A DNA stretch of 64,000 nucleotides, from NCBI RefSeq assembly GCF_018474025.1, contig NZ_JAHCTA010000011.1, positions 1 through 64,000 on the forward strand, read 5' to 3'. The position numbers were made by a program, and so were the translations under genes. Below the pieces are notes generated by a model. The model saw only the letters and a list, made by a program, of their open reading frames with translations, did no database searches and was not told where the DNA came from. Origin of the DNA: Alteromonas oceanisediminis. Lineage in GTDB: Bacteria > Pseudomonadota > Gammaproteobacteria > Enterobacterales > Alteromonadaceae. This document shows positions 27,966 through 38,394 of this stretch, one piece after another; positions within the stretch are counted from its first letter, which is position 1; every line of letters begins with the position of its first letter.

Positions 27966-28253
27966 TTAATGTAAATCGGAGAATACTTCTGGATGCTGCT
28001 CGGCTATTCGAAGTAATGCGATTGCCGGTCCATTCGGCTCTCGACGACCTTGCTCCCAATCTTGCAACGTGCGCTTACTAACTCCCAACATCGCAGCGAA
28101 CGCCGCTTGAGACATTTTTAGTTTGGCTCTTATCACGTTAGGAGCCGATGGTTCTGATAACTCAGTCGTTCTGAGCTGTACTTTTCCACGCTTAAAATTT
28201 TGAATTTCTTCAATTCCTGCGAGAATTTCTGCACCTAAATCACGGTTTGTCAT
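27966..28253 (-). CDS. HigA-type antitoxin
   Basis: 95 residues with an Xre helix-turn-helix in the C-terminal half (MSQAAFAAMLGVSKRTLQDW, EQGRREPNGPAIALLRIAEQ). Its start overlaps the end of the upstream toxin gene by 14 bp. The toxin-first order and the RelE-like partner fit HigBA modules. It would bind the toxin and repress the operon. Confidence 0.85.
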   Translation of the reverse strand: MTNRDLGAEILAGIEEIQNFKRGKVQLRTTELSEPSAPNVIRAKLKMSQAAFAAMLGVSKRTLQDWEQGRREPNGPAIALLRIAEQHPEVFSDLH

Positions 28254-28557
28254 TGTTTATTGCCTCCGCAATCTTCTTGAGTTGATGTCCAGGGATAGTC
28301 GCCTTTTCAGATTTACTGTAGATCGTTAGCATCCACATTTCGCTTTCCGATTTCTTCCAGTAGTAGATAACTCTAACACCACCACTTTTACCCTGTTGTT
28401 CCCCTGCCCAGCGAACTTTTCTGACGCCACCCGAGCCTTTCACAATATTGCCAGACTCAGGATGTTGCAGAAGATAGTTTTGAAGGCCACGATAATCTTC
28501 TTCCCCGAGGTAGCTTGGAAGTATTTTTGTGAACAGGCTAGTTTCGATAAAAATCAT
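28240..28557 (-). CDS. HigB/RelE-type toxin
   Basis: 105 residues with the RelE/HigB pattern: NIVKGSGGVRKVRWA, then SGGVRVIYYWKKSESEMWML, then TIYSKSEKATI. Such toxins are ribosome-dependent mRNA endonucleases. It lies directly upstream of the overlapping antitoxin. The length is normal and no key region is missing by eye. Confidence 0.85.
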   Translation of the reverse strand: MIFIETSLFTKILPSYLGEEDYRGLQNYLLQHPESGNIVKGSGGVRKVRWAGEQQGKSGGVRVIYYWKKSESEMWMLTIYSKSEKATIPGHQLKKIAEAINNDKP

Positions 28558-28645
28558 AGATTAAATATACGGCATTGCCGTACCGATGTGAAGCAAATGA
28601 GTGCGAAAGGGGTTACTTCCTTGAATCATTAAACGTTAAAAAGGA

Positions 28646-29272
28646 TTAAAGATCGAGATGCTCAGAGCTCTCCAATGCATCTTCGACGGTTATGCCCAAG
28701 TAGTGGACGGTACTCTCTATTTTTTTATGGCCAAGTAAAATTTGGATCTCTCTTAAGTTATGCCGCATTTTATAGAGTAACGACGCCTTAGTTCGGCGAA
28801 GCGAATGCGTTCCATAGTCAGCCGGATCCAAGCCAATTGACTGCACCCAACCTTGAACGATTCGAGCATATGTCCGTGTTCCGATGTGCGGTGAATCATG
28901 AAGCCTAGACTGAAAAATATATTCATCATGTCGAATATCAGCCTCAGCAAACCACCTCTCAAGCGCACTTCTTGTTTTGTCCGTAATCTCAAAGGTCACT
29001 GGACTATGCGTTTTTTTCTGCATAACTGTTGCTCTGTTGAGGACTCGATTACTGTGAGCGACATCACCGCGCTTGAGAGCAACCAGATCACAGCCTCTTA
29101 ACTTGCTATCAATTGCAAGGTTAAACAGGGCCAAATCCCTCGTATTACCAGATTTGGCCAGTAGTGTTCTAATCGACCAGACTTGTGACGCTTGAAGGGG
29201 TAATTTCTGGCCAATAAGTTTCCCTTTATTCCATGGGATTTTGCCTTCCTTAGAATTATCAATGGAAACCAT
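28646..29272 (-). CDS. Short tyrosine recombinase
   Basis: 208 residues, only the catalytic domain with a short N-terminal tail (GKIPWNKGKLIGQKLPLQAS). Motifs are SKLRGCDLVALKRGDV (first Arg), HSLRRTKASLLYKM (HxxR), LLGHKKIESTVHYLG (H and Tyr). This is the size class of FimB-like recombinases, which lack the core-binding domain. It could act on an element or a switch nearby. The target site was not identified. Confidence 0.8.
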   Translation of the reverse strand: MVSIDNSKEGKIPWNKGKLIGQKLPLQASQVWSIRTLLAKSGNTRDLALFNLAIDSKLRGCDLVALKRGDVAHSNRVLNRATVMQKKTHSPVTFEITDKTRSALERWFAEADIRHDEYIFQSRLHDSPHIGTRTYARIVQGWVQSIGLDPADYGTHSLRRTKASLLYKMRHNLREIQILLGHKKIESTVHYLGITVEDALESSEHLDL

Positions 29273-30071
29273 AATAGTTCTCCGTAGTGGGATTCACGGA
29301 GCTACAAGTAACAACCAATCGCACCTTATAAAGAAAAGACGATTTGGTTAGAAATATCAAATGGCCAGTTACCTGACGTTCGCCATTAAGTTAAAAATGT
29401 TTCATTGGTGCCACTTCCAGCCCGTCATACCTGCGTAGGCAGGTATCTGGTTTGTGCCATTTGCAGATCGTCGAAATCCTGTTGCTGAACGATCACTTCG
29501 TACGTAAAGCGGCCGGTGAGCCTCATCGGTATTAGGTTCTGTTGTTAGGCGTTAACAGACCTTCATCAACTTGAGTATGATGAATCACAAAGCGCGAAAA
29601 GGTGTTCTCCCCAAGGTTCTTTCGATTGACTCCGTCAGCTACACGAAGGAGCACTAGAGATCACTAGACTTTGAAAAACCTGCACAGAATTTTAACCGAT
29701 GTGTTGCATCTGCCGATTGAACTCAAGCGCTAAAACTGACAATCAAAAGTCCGCGCTTGACAGCCCCTTGTCATTTAAATGCAGAAAGTTTTCGAACTAA
29801 TGCTGTAAGCGACCAATCGAGGCAGTATTCAAAAAATTATAGGGTAAGTTAGTTCGTTTATTCCTATTAAATACGAAACCTTTCCACTTTTGGCAAAAAC
29901 GCAATGAACGCAATCCATAAAAAATCAAACATGCGTCCATATCAAAACAGACGGGACGAATCATGCCATTTGAATCTTCGAGATATTAGCTCTCACGTTT
30001 GCGAACAAAGCCAAAGGACACAAGAGCAAGGCACGCGATAATAGATAACCCATTAGCTTCGGTGGGATTAC
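29273..30071. other. Long gene-poor stretch with a REP-like element
   Basis: About 800 bp without a supported gene. It holds a REP-like palindrome (29424-29470) whose core CCTGCGTAGGCAGG sits beside a block matching the inverted copy near 39880. A short inverted repeat CTCCGT/ACGGAG lies at about 29280-29301, upstream of the recombinase gene. The rest shows no structure I can support. Confidence 0.4.
29424..29470 (+). repeat. REP-like palindromic repeat
   Basis: GTCATACCTGCGTAGGCAGG followed by TATCTGGTTTGTGCCATTTG. The reverse complement occurs at about 39874-39918 with one or two differences. The palindromic centre and the intergenic setting resemble REP elements. Confidence 0.6.
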
Positions 30072-30122
30072 TGTCAACAACAACTCAAAAGTGATCCACA
30101 GCAACAATTTAAAACTGATCCA

Positions 30123-31939
<1,817 letters not shown>

Positions 31940-32025
31940 AAGGCACCATGGTTAAAACAACTGGATCAGATTTCAATTGTTGGAATGGTTCAGTTTTGCA
32001 TTGTTGGTAACAATTACAACCAACA

Positions 32026-32329
32026 GGCAGTCCGTTCGCGTTCGCTAGCCTTCAAGTGAATAAGAGTTTTGTACCGATGCTGGAAAAGCAAAACACCGTA
32101 TGACGAAGCGAGGTACCTCAAAGTGTTAAAGGAGAGAAATTCACCGTTTGCACCCAACCAAGAAATTGAAAAGTCTTTGAGTGCAAGGGAGTTAGATAAC
32201 TGCTTCACCTTATCACAGCTCTCAGAAGCATCAGCACTTGCGATAATAAAAAACATAAGTGTAATGGAAAAAGATTTAACCCTAATCGTTCATCTACCAA
32301 AGATTTTAATTTTTATCATTAGTCGATAG
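32026..32329 (+). pseudogene. 3' end of an IS110-family transposase
   Basis: Immediately beyond the IS21 target duplication, the frame reads VLYRCWKSKTPYDEARYLKV then LKERNSPFA. This RCWK..PYDE.RYL..L...SP pattern is the C-terminus of IS110/IS116-type transposases. The upstream part is missing and the final ~50 residues look random, so it is a fragment. Confidence 0.45.
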
Positions 32330-32483
32330 AAAGGATCGAAAGGTTTAAAGACCGGGAATTTGGCATCTACAGAAAAGTTAATTTATAAATAAAGGGGCTC
32401 ACTTGAACCATGTGACAAAGTTGATTTTGCACTTGAGAAGTAAACGAGAATTAGGATAACTTGATCACATTTAACTTGGCGAG

Positions 32484-32876
32484 GTGATACCGTTGTTTAT
32501 CGGTGATTTCTGCAAGCTAACCAGTACTACGCCTAAAACCATAAGATTTTATGAAGAACAAGGCCTACTCCCACCCGCACGGCGGCAAGGAAGCTATAGG
32601 GTCTACGATGACACTTATGTCGAGACAGTACGCCAGATAAAATTGGCGCAGGCTCATGGTTTTACGCTGTCTGAGTTGAAAGAAATATTTCGAGGCAAGG
32701 ATATAAGAAGAGGACTCCCTCCTTTGGTTATTTTGAATGCTGTCAAAGAAAAACGGCAATTTATAGCTAGCGAGATTTCGCGGTTGAATGAAATTGATAA
32801 AGGGCTCGCAGTGTTACAAAAAAAAATGAAAATGTCGCCATGTATGCTTGACTCTTCCCTTAAGGACAAGGTTTAG
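32484..32876 (+). CDS. MerR-family regulator
   Basis: 130 residues. The winged helix-turn-helix (LTSTTPKTIRFYEEQGLLPP, RRQGSYRVYDD) is followed by the dimerisation helix (GLAVLQKKMKMSPCMLDSSL) with one cysteine near the C-terminus. GTG or ATA-ATG context: start taken at 32484 after GGCGAGG. The next gene, a small membrane protein, starts 34 bp later across a perfect hairpin, suggesting it is the regulated partner. The ligand cannot be read from one cysteine. Confidence 0.85.
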   Translation: MIPLFIGDFCKLTSTTPKTIRFYEEQGLLPPARRQGSYRVYDDTYVETVRQIKLAQAHGFTLSELKEIFRGKDIRRGLPPLVILNAVKEKRQFIASEISRLNEIDKGLAVLQKKMKMSPCMLDSSLKDKV

Positions 32877-32877
32877 C

Positions 32878-32910
32878 ATAACTACTCCCTGATTTAGTTG
32901 GAGTAGTTAT
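32878..32910 (+). promoter_or_regulatory. Hairpin covering the ribosome site of the membrane protein gene
   Basis: Perfect 11-bp arms ATAACTACTCC (32878-32888) and GGAGTAGTTAT (32900-32910) with an 11-nt loop. The 3' arm contains the GGAG ribosome site of the gene starting at 32911. As DNA it could be a MerR operator. As RNA it would hide the start. Confidence 0.6.
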
Positions 32911-33318
32911 ATGATCTGCTACAAGCAAATAGTAAAGGCAAGCGCCCTATATGATCTTTTAACCACAGCGGCATTCGCCCTCCCTGTAGTAGCCACATTC
33001 AAATTAGAGTTTTTACGCAGTCTACACATGCATCTGCAGATGCAAGGAAGTTTCCCATTTTTTGAGCCGCTTCATCTGTTTTTTGTGAATTTACTTGGTT
33101 GTATCGTAATCGTGTGGGCAGTGCTTAGGCTCCGGTATAGCAATCCACTTTTTGGACTTTATGACGGCATTGCGAGACTGCTTTTTAGTCTAACTATGGG
33201 GTATGCACTGATTTATAACGATGTTTCTTCACTATTGTGGTTTTTCTTTGTGCCTGAGTGTATTTGGGGTTTTGTTCAATTAAAAGGCTACCAGCTGCAC
33301 ATTCATTATTCTAAATAA
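32911..33318 (+). CDS. Small four-helix inner-membrane protein
   Basis: 135 residues with about four hydrophobic segments (LTTAAFALPVVATF, FFVNLLGCIVIVWAVLRL, IARLLFSLTMGYALIY, LLWFFFVPECIWGFVQL). No signal peptide and no known catalytic motif. It is encoded directly after a MerR regulator, with its ribosome site inside a hairpin. Function unknown. A transport or stress role is only a guess from context. Confidence 0.65.
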   Translation: MICYKQIVKASALYDLLTTAAFALPVVATFKLEFLRSLHMHLQMQGSFPFFEPLHLFFVNLLGCIVIVWAVLRLRYSNPLFGLYDGIARLLFSLTMGYALIYNDVSSLLWFFFVPECIWGFVQLKGYQLHIHYSK

Positions 33319-33458
33319 ATAGCAAAGTCTCCGCCCTATAAAAGGTCTATTCTTAGTACTTTTGAGCGAAGCATTTTAAACTTTGTCACAGCGCAAAGCC
33401 AATCACTAAAAAGGGGAATTGCAAAAAAGTTTTATATGAGTGCATCCAAACGACTTAC

Positions 33459-33674
33459 TCAGCGAATCTTAAAAGGTGAAAGACTGAGTTTTGAGGTGAA
33501 AAAAGATGAAAAAAGTAAAAAATATCCTTTCTGTATTGGTATGAACGGCCATACCTGAGCTTTTACTTCATCTCGAAGAAATAAAACTTCAATCACGGAA
33601 ACCCTTAATGCCAGAATTGATAAACCTATTGCCACGTAAGATAGCAGTCTAGTTTGAGACATTTTATTTGACAT
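33459..33674 (-). pseudogene. N-terminal piece of a membrane protein
   Basis: From the ATG at 33674 (GAGGAG ribosome site) the frame reads MSNKMSQTRLLSYVAIGLSI then a transmembrane helix and DEVKAQVWPFI. That WP motif after one helix is common in small single-helix hypothetical proteins, but here the sequence then turns low-complexity (FLLFSSFFTSK) and stops. It is probably truncated or frameshifted. Confidence 0.35.
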
Positions 33675-33873
33675 CGAAAAGTTGCTCCTCGCGACACAAT
33701 TTGCAAAAGCTATAACTGTACACGTCCAAGATGAAATTCCCAGATTATTTATGTAAGCAAAAAAGGGCACTACATTTTTTTCGTTTTAGAAAAGAATTTA
33801 TGTCTGGTTTTGTCGTGAAAACGTTAGAAACATTCAATTCGATTGCGATACTGTAACCGCAGGAGAATTAAAT

Positions 33874-34821
33874 ATGACCATAAAACAATGTTACTTTGTA
33901 GCGGACAACATTGAAGCGCTAGACCTATTCGGACCGTTAAACACGTTTATGCAAACAAATGCTTTTGCTCCTAATAGCTATGCGTGTAGCCTAGTAAGCT
34001 CAAATGGAAAAGCAGTTCGCACATATCACGGGCAACAAATTCAGGTTGATTACAGCACAAACGATCAATTTTCGGTTGATGATTTGATCTTGTGCGGTGG
34101 TTTTGGGATTCGCACACTTACGCTTTCGCCTAGTGAGCTTGCAAGTTTGAGAGAACTTGCGTCAAAAGCATCACGGGTTATCAGTATTTGTACAGGTGCA
34201 TTTCTTTTAGCTCAAATTATACCAGAGAGGTCTCTGTCTCTTACTACTCACTGGCGTCATTGTACTGAGTTATCTGAAGCTTTTCCTAAAATCCGAGTAG
34301 ACCCTAACGCACTTTTTCTAGACGACAGCGGTATATGGTCATCTGCTGGGGTTCTCTCAGGAGTGGATTTAGCGTTAGCGATTATTCGAAAAGATAAAGG
34401 AAGTATCGTTGCAACAAGTGTCGCTAAAGAGCTCGTAGCGTTCGGTCAGCGTGATGCAAAACATGCTCAAATTTCACCGGTGCTCGAAATACAATCTGCA
34501 CAAAGTTTTCGATTGTCGTCCCTCATAGAATGGCTGAACAAAAACATATACAAAAATATCAGCGTTCAAGACATGAGTAGTTATATACATTTGAGTGAGA
34601 GGCAGTTAGGTAGATTGTTCCGACTACATACAGGGGTAACCCCCGCTGCTTTCTTTCGAAGAATGAAGTTAGATCATGCGTTTTCATTACTTAATTCAGA
34701 CAATATCAGCGTCAAAGACGTTTCTTCGAAACTAGGTTTTTCGAGCTACGACACTTTTCGCCGCGCATTCTACAAAGCGTTTCATTGTTCACCAACATCT
34801 ATAGTTTGCAGCAAATATTAA
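33874..34821 (+). CDS. GlxA-type AraC-family regulator
   Basis: 315 residues. Residues 1-~190 are a DJ-1/PfpI-like domain (FVADNIEALDLFGPLNTFMQ, LILCGGFGIRTL, SICTGAFLLAQIIPE with the nucleophile-elbow Cys). The C-terminal ~100 residues are the double helix-turn-helix of AraC (ISVQDMSSYIHLSERQLGRL, VKDVSSKLGFSSYDTFRRAF). An AGGAGA ribosome site precedes the ATG. It lies upstream of the S41-like operon and may control it. Confidence 0.9.
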   Translation: MTIKQCYFVADNIEALDLFGPLNTFMQTNAFAPNSYACSLVSSNGKAVRTYHGQQIQVDYSTNDQFSVDDLILCGGFGIRTLTLSPSELASLRELASKASRVISICTGAFLLAQIIPERSLSLTTHWRHCTELSEAFPKIRVDPNALFLDDSGIWSSAGVLSGVDLALAIIRKDKGSIVATSVAKELVAFGQRDAKHAQISPVLEIQSAQSFRLSSLIEWLNKNIYKNISVQDMSSYIHLSERQLGRLFRLHTGVTPAAFFRRMKLDHAFSLLNSDNISVKDVSSKLGFSSYDTFRRAFYKAFHCSPTSIVCSKY

Positions 34822-34853
34822 AGCCAAATAAAATTTATAAGAGTATCGTCGTT

Positions 34854-36173
34854 ATGTGGTCAAATTTAACAAGACTCCTTGTAGTCGTTTTAACATTTTT
34901 CATGCCCATTTCAGTAACATTTGCTTCGTGTTCTGAATTGCCCTCTGCCAAATTTCCCAAGCTACCGTATACCGATACTATTTTGCCAACAAGCGCTACT
35001 GAAGATTTACATATTCTTGAGACGACCTTACGGTCAAATCATCCTTCACTATTTGATTACCAGTCAAAAGCTGAATTCGAAATGTTAACTGAAGAGTTAA
35101 GTCAGAACGTAGCATGTGCAAAGACTAGTGCAGACATTTTTGCACTTGCTTCGCAAATGGTAGCTTCAATAGGAGATGCACATACCTATGTCATCAATCC
35201 ACACGAATTAGAGATTCAGGCAAGAGAGCCTCTGTTTCCACTCGCCATTGACATAGTCAACAACCAGATGTTTATTGACGAAAAACAGGTTGAAGAAATA
35301 AATGACATGACGGTAGCGTCTATCCTTAAATCGTTGCAACGTTATCTGCCAAGTGACGCAAATACAACACCATATAAAAATGCATTTATACAGCAGGATT
35401 TTGCGACTCTTTTTTTTACTTTGCTCGATCGTTCTTCTCAATTTGAAATAAGATTTGTTGACGGACAGCGAATGACGCTCGCCGCTGAGTTAAGAAAGAC
35501 AAACAAGAAATCTAAGGAAGAGTCACATCCTTCCCTAAAAATCATGGGTTCAACAGCTACGATCAAGATTCCGTCTTGGGAAGATAGCTCGGCCTCTTCG
35601 TTTAATACCCCTCTGGCCGAAACAGCACAAAACTCATTTTTGGGAGAATTTATTTTTGATGCAATGTCAAAGGTTACGATAAAGGATGTTAATCAGCTTG
35701 TAGTAGATATGCGTGGCAACAAAGGAGGAAAAAGTGGACCAGCTGCGCTATTGCTAAGCTTTTTGATTTCTGAACCATTCAAATACTATGAAGAGATTAC
35801 CGTTGCATCAGACCAGTTTCCTACGTATGAGCACGTTGCAAATAAATCTCTGGTCGATTTTTACAAATCAGAGAAGGCACAACAGCTAATCGAAGAACGA
35901 GGCGGACAACTTTTTTTTAAATCTGAACTGATGCCAAAAATAATCCCGCAACCAAATGTATTTGTTGGTGACATTGTGGTGATGGTAGATAAATTCAGTC
36001 TTTCCGTAAGCACTGATGTCGTAGCAAACTTAATTCAACACACCAATGCTACTGTGGTAGGCGATGAGATAGGTGGAAGTTTGACACATTACAGCGCAGG
36101 AAATTATCTTGACCTTGTGTTACCAAATTCAAAAATAAGGGTAAATGTGCCTTTGCAGCGTTTAGTTTACTGA
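34854..36173 (+). CDS. S41-protease-like exported protein 1
   Basis: From the ATG at 34854, a signal peptide (MWSNLTRLLVVVLTFFMPIS) precedes about 415 mature residues. LVVDMRGNKGGKSGPAALLL is the S41 core strand, and FSLSVSTDVVANLIQ holds the likely nucleophile serine region. The protein ends at RVNVPLQRLVY, shorter than typical S41 proteases and without the GV.PD tail. It probably acts in the periplasm. It is followed by a small exported protein, a second S41-like protein and a membrane AraC regulator. Confidence 0.75.
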   Translation: MWSNLTRLLVVVLTFFMPISVTFASCSELPSAKFPKLPYTDTILPTSATEDLHILETTLRSNHPSLFDYQSKAEFEMLTEELSQNVACAKTSADIFALASQMVASIGDAHTYVINPHELEIQAREPLFPLAIDIVNNQMFIDEKQVEEINDMTVASILKSLQRYLPSDANTTPYKNAFIQQDFATLFFTLLDRSSQFEIRFVDGQRMTLAAELRKTNKKSKEESHPSLKIMGSTATIKIPSWEDSSASSFNTPLAETAQNSFLGEFIFDAMSKVTIKDVNQLVVDMRGNKGGKSGPAALLLSFLISEPFKYYEEITVASDQFPTYEHVANKSLVDFYKSEKAQQLIEERGGQLFFKSELMPKIIPQPNVFVGDIVVMVDKFSLSVSTDVVANLIQHTNATVVGDEIGGSLTHYSAGNYLDLVLPNSKIRVNVPLQRLVY

Positions 36174-36376
36174 ATTTTTGAGAATTTGATTTCTGATGCC
36201 TATAAGTGCTGTGTATATCTTGTAAAGGGCATGTAAGGCCAAATGTCTCAAAAAAAACCAAGAATTGAGGCTTCTCAAATCTTTTAAAATCATAATTATA
36301 CGTGATATGAGACGACCGAGTGGAGATTGAAGTTTTACACTGTATTGGCAATCTAGCTAATCAGAAAGGAATAAAC

Positions 36377-36925
36377 ATGACTACTAACATTTATCGCTCA
36401 CTCTGTTTTGTGTGCGCATTGCTTTTGAGCTCGCACTCCATTGCAACTGATGGAATAACTTCGATAAACATACCTCAGTCTGACTATAATGGGCATCTAA
36501 ACTACAAAGATTATGGCACAGGCAAACACGTCAAAATTCCAATGAGGTTCTCTATTTATCAAAGTTCAGATGGTTTAAATCTTATTGTTGATAAAATTTT
36601 TACTGATCCGGGCTATGAAGTGTATTCACTTTCAGTAATCAATTTAGACCTCGAGAATAATACCGTTATTGAAACGACTTTTGATAAAAATCAGTCTCAG
36701 AAGCAGTCTTTTGAAATACTTTCTTTTGCGTATGTTGGGCCTAAAAAATGGACTCTTATAAGAAGAGCGCTTCGCCAAGATAACAATCAAGATGCCATCA
36801 TCGTAATAACAGAGTCGGTAACTGGCACTGAATTCAGAAGCGAGACCAGAGTTGACTATTTAGCAACAACCGTAAACGAGAACTTAAAGCGGAATTGGGT
36901 TTCAGCAAATTTGGTTTCAGAATGA
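36377..36925 (+). CDS. Small exported hypothetical protein
   Basis: From ATG 36377 (AGGA ribosome site), 182 residues with a signal peptide (YRSLCFVCALLLSSHSIA). The mature part is beta-rich with no known motif. It lies between two S41-protease-like genes, close before the second one, so it may be their substrate or partner. That is an inference from position only. Confidence 0.6.
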   Translation: MTTNIYRSLCFVCALLLSSHSIATDGITSINIPQSDYNGHLNYKDYGTGKHVKIPMRFSIYQSSDGLNLIVDKIFTDPGYEVYSLSVINLDLENNTVIETTFDKNQSQKQSFEILSFAYVGPKKWTLIRRALRQDNNQDAIIVITESVTGTEFRSETRVDYLATTVNENLKRNWVSANLVSE

Positions 36926-36942
36926 ATTACGGAGAACGTGAA

Positions 36943-38394
36943 ATGGAAAATCAAAGAAATTTTAGTTGGAAGGTAGCTTTCGCTGTGCTTGTTTTTATCC
37001 CCTTTTTTGTTACAAGTGAGGAGACTACGAGCTTTGAACAAGATATAGCCTTGCTAAAACAAACACTTTCTGCTGCTCATCCGGGTTATGCGAGGTACAT
37101 TGACGAACATGAACTCGAAGGGCAGTGGGCAGCGCTTACACTTAAAAGCAAGAAGAAGTCTTACTCGAATCTTCAGTTCTATACCGATGTCTCGAGAGTC
37201 TTGGCAAGTTTGCGTTGCGAACACACTGTTGCTGACCTTCCGAAAGACTTAGATGCACAGAAAAAACAACATTTTCTACCATTTACTTTTAAGCTTTTTG
37301 AGTATCGAATGTTTGTAGAAAGATCGACATTGTCAACTTTACAAAAGGGTACTGAAATTTCTCATATTAATAATGTGCCAGTTGAAACAATTTTGTCGAA
37401 ACTAATGCCTTACGTATCAATTGACGGGTACACTGATTTCACAAAAGCAGGAAAAATTGCTCGTGATTTTGATTTGATTGGATCTGCATTTGAGCAGTTT
37501 TTCGCTCCGGTAGTTTTAGGCGTCGACAAGTATCCTGATTCATTTGAGATCACTCTGAGAGATACTAAAGGTACAAATATAAAGGTACAGTCGATAGAAT
37601 TTTCCAAATGGCTAACATTGGCTGAAAGACCTTATCGCCTTGATTTCAAGGATGCAGTGAGCGTTAAGTTTATTGAACCCAGTACGGCAGTACTGAGTGT
37701 TGATACCTTTGTAAATTACCGCAACCCAGTCGACCCCGACTTACTCTTTTTGAGTATATTCAAAGAGCTTAAAAATAAAAGTGTTGAAAAACTAATTGTC
37801 GATTTACGCAGAAATGGCGGTGGTAGCGACGATGCTCAAATTGGTCTCATGCGATACCTCTACAATACACCGTTTCAACTGGTCGATGGAGGGTGGTTAT
37901 CAGTCAAACCATTAGGCGATTTAGCGGCAAATCTCACAAGTTGGGACCGAGCGGTTATTGATTTCGATAAAACAGTTCTTCCTTTGGAAACTCAAGGTTA
38001 TCGTATTCCTCTGAACCAATTGGGCATTAGTGCGCAGACAATCGAACCTGCTGAGTATTCGTTTGAGGGAACAGTTGTGATGCTAACGGCGGACAATAAC
38101 GCCTCTGCATCGGCAGCGTTAATGGCGCATATTCAAAAGCAAAAACATGTTACTCTAGTTGGAGAAAAGACAGGAGGCAATCAGGGTGGAACTACTGCGT
38201 CTGTAATAGCCTTTCTGAAGCTACCACACTCGCAAATCAGTGTTCGTGTACCATTGATTCTCAATCGGTATAATATTGATAACGCTGAAAATGGAATCGG
38301 AGCAACTCCCGATTTGTTCGTGCCTCAAACCCTTGATGATTGGCTCAATAATAAAGATAGTATCTTGGAGCATGCGCTCTCAATGAAGCTTTGA
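36943..38394 (+). CDS. S41-protease-like exported protein 2
   Basis: From ATG 36943 (GGAGAA site), 483 residues. An N-terminal hydrophobic segment (WKVAFAVLVFIPFFVTS) is probably a signal peptide. KLIVDLRRNGGGSDDAQIGL and VVMLTADNNASASAALMAHI carry the S41 core and serine region, and VGEKTGGNQGG gives the following lysine-containing loop. The C-terminus GIGATPDLFVPQT is the usual S41 tail. This looks catalytically complete, unlike protein 1. Its stop overlaps the next gene (TTGA). Confidence 0.8.
   Translation: MENQRNFSWKVAFAVLVFIPFFVTSEETTSFEQDIALLKQTLSAAHPGYARYIDEHELEGQWAALTLKSKKKSYSNLQFYTDVSRVLASLRCEHTVADLPKDLDAQKKQHFLPFTFKLFEYRMFVERSTLSTLQKGTEISHINNVPVETILSKLMPYVSIDGYTDFTKAGKIARDFDLIGSAFEQFFAPVVLGVDKYPDSFEITLRDTKGTNIKVQSIEFSKWLTLAERPYRLDFKDAVSVKFIEPSTAVLSVDTFVNYRNPVDPDLLFLSIFKELKNKSVEKLIVDLRRNGGGSDDAQIGLMRYLYNTPFQLVDGGWLSVKPLGDLAANLTSWDRAVIDFDKTVLPLETQGYRIPLNQLGISAQTIEPAEYSFEGTVVMLTADNNASASAALMAHIQKQKHVTLVGEKTGGNQGGTTASVIAFLKLPHSQISVRVPLILNRYNIDNAENGIGATPDLFVPQTLDDWLNNKDSILEHALSMKL

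Larger units (their letters stand above)
32411..33390. repeat. 12-bp inverted repeats around the MerR-membrane gene pair
   Basis: TGTGACAAAGTT at 32411-32422 and its exact complement AACTTTGTCACA at 33379-33390 frame a 980-bp unit holding the MerR regulator and the membrane protein gene. They could be ends of a small mobile cassette or binding sites. No target duplication is evident. Confidence 0.35.

Noticed and set aside
29525-29565. GTTAGGCGTTAAC resembling an integron attC end
   Set aside because: No matching partner site at proper distance and no integron integrase in the window.
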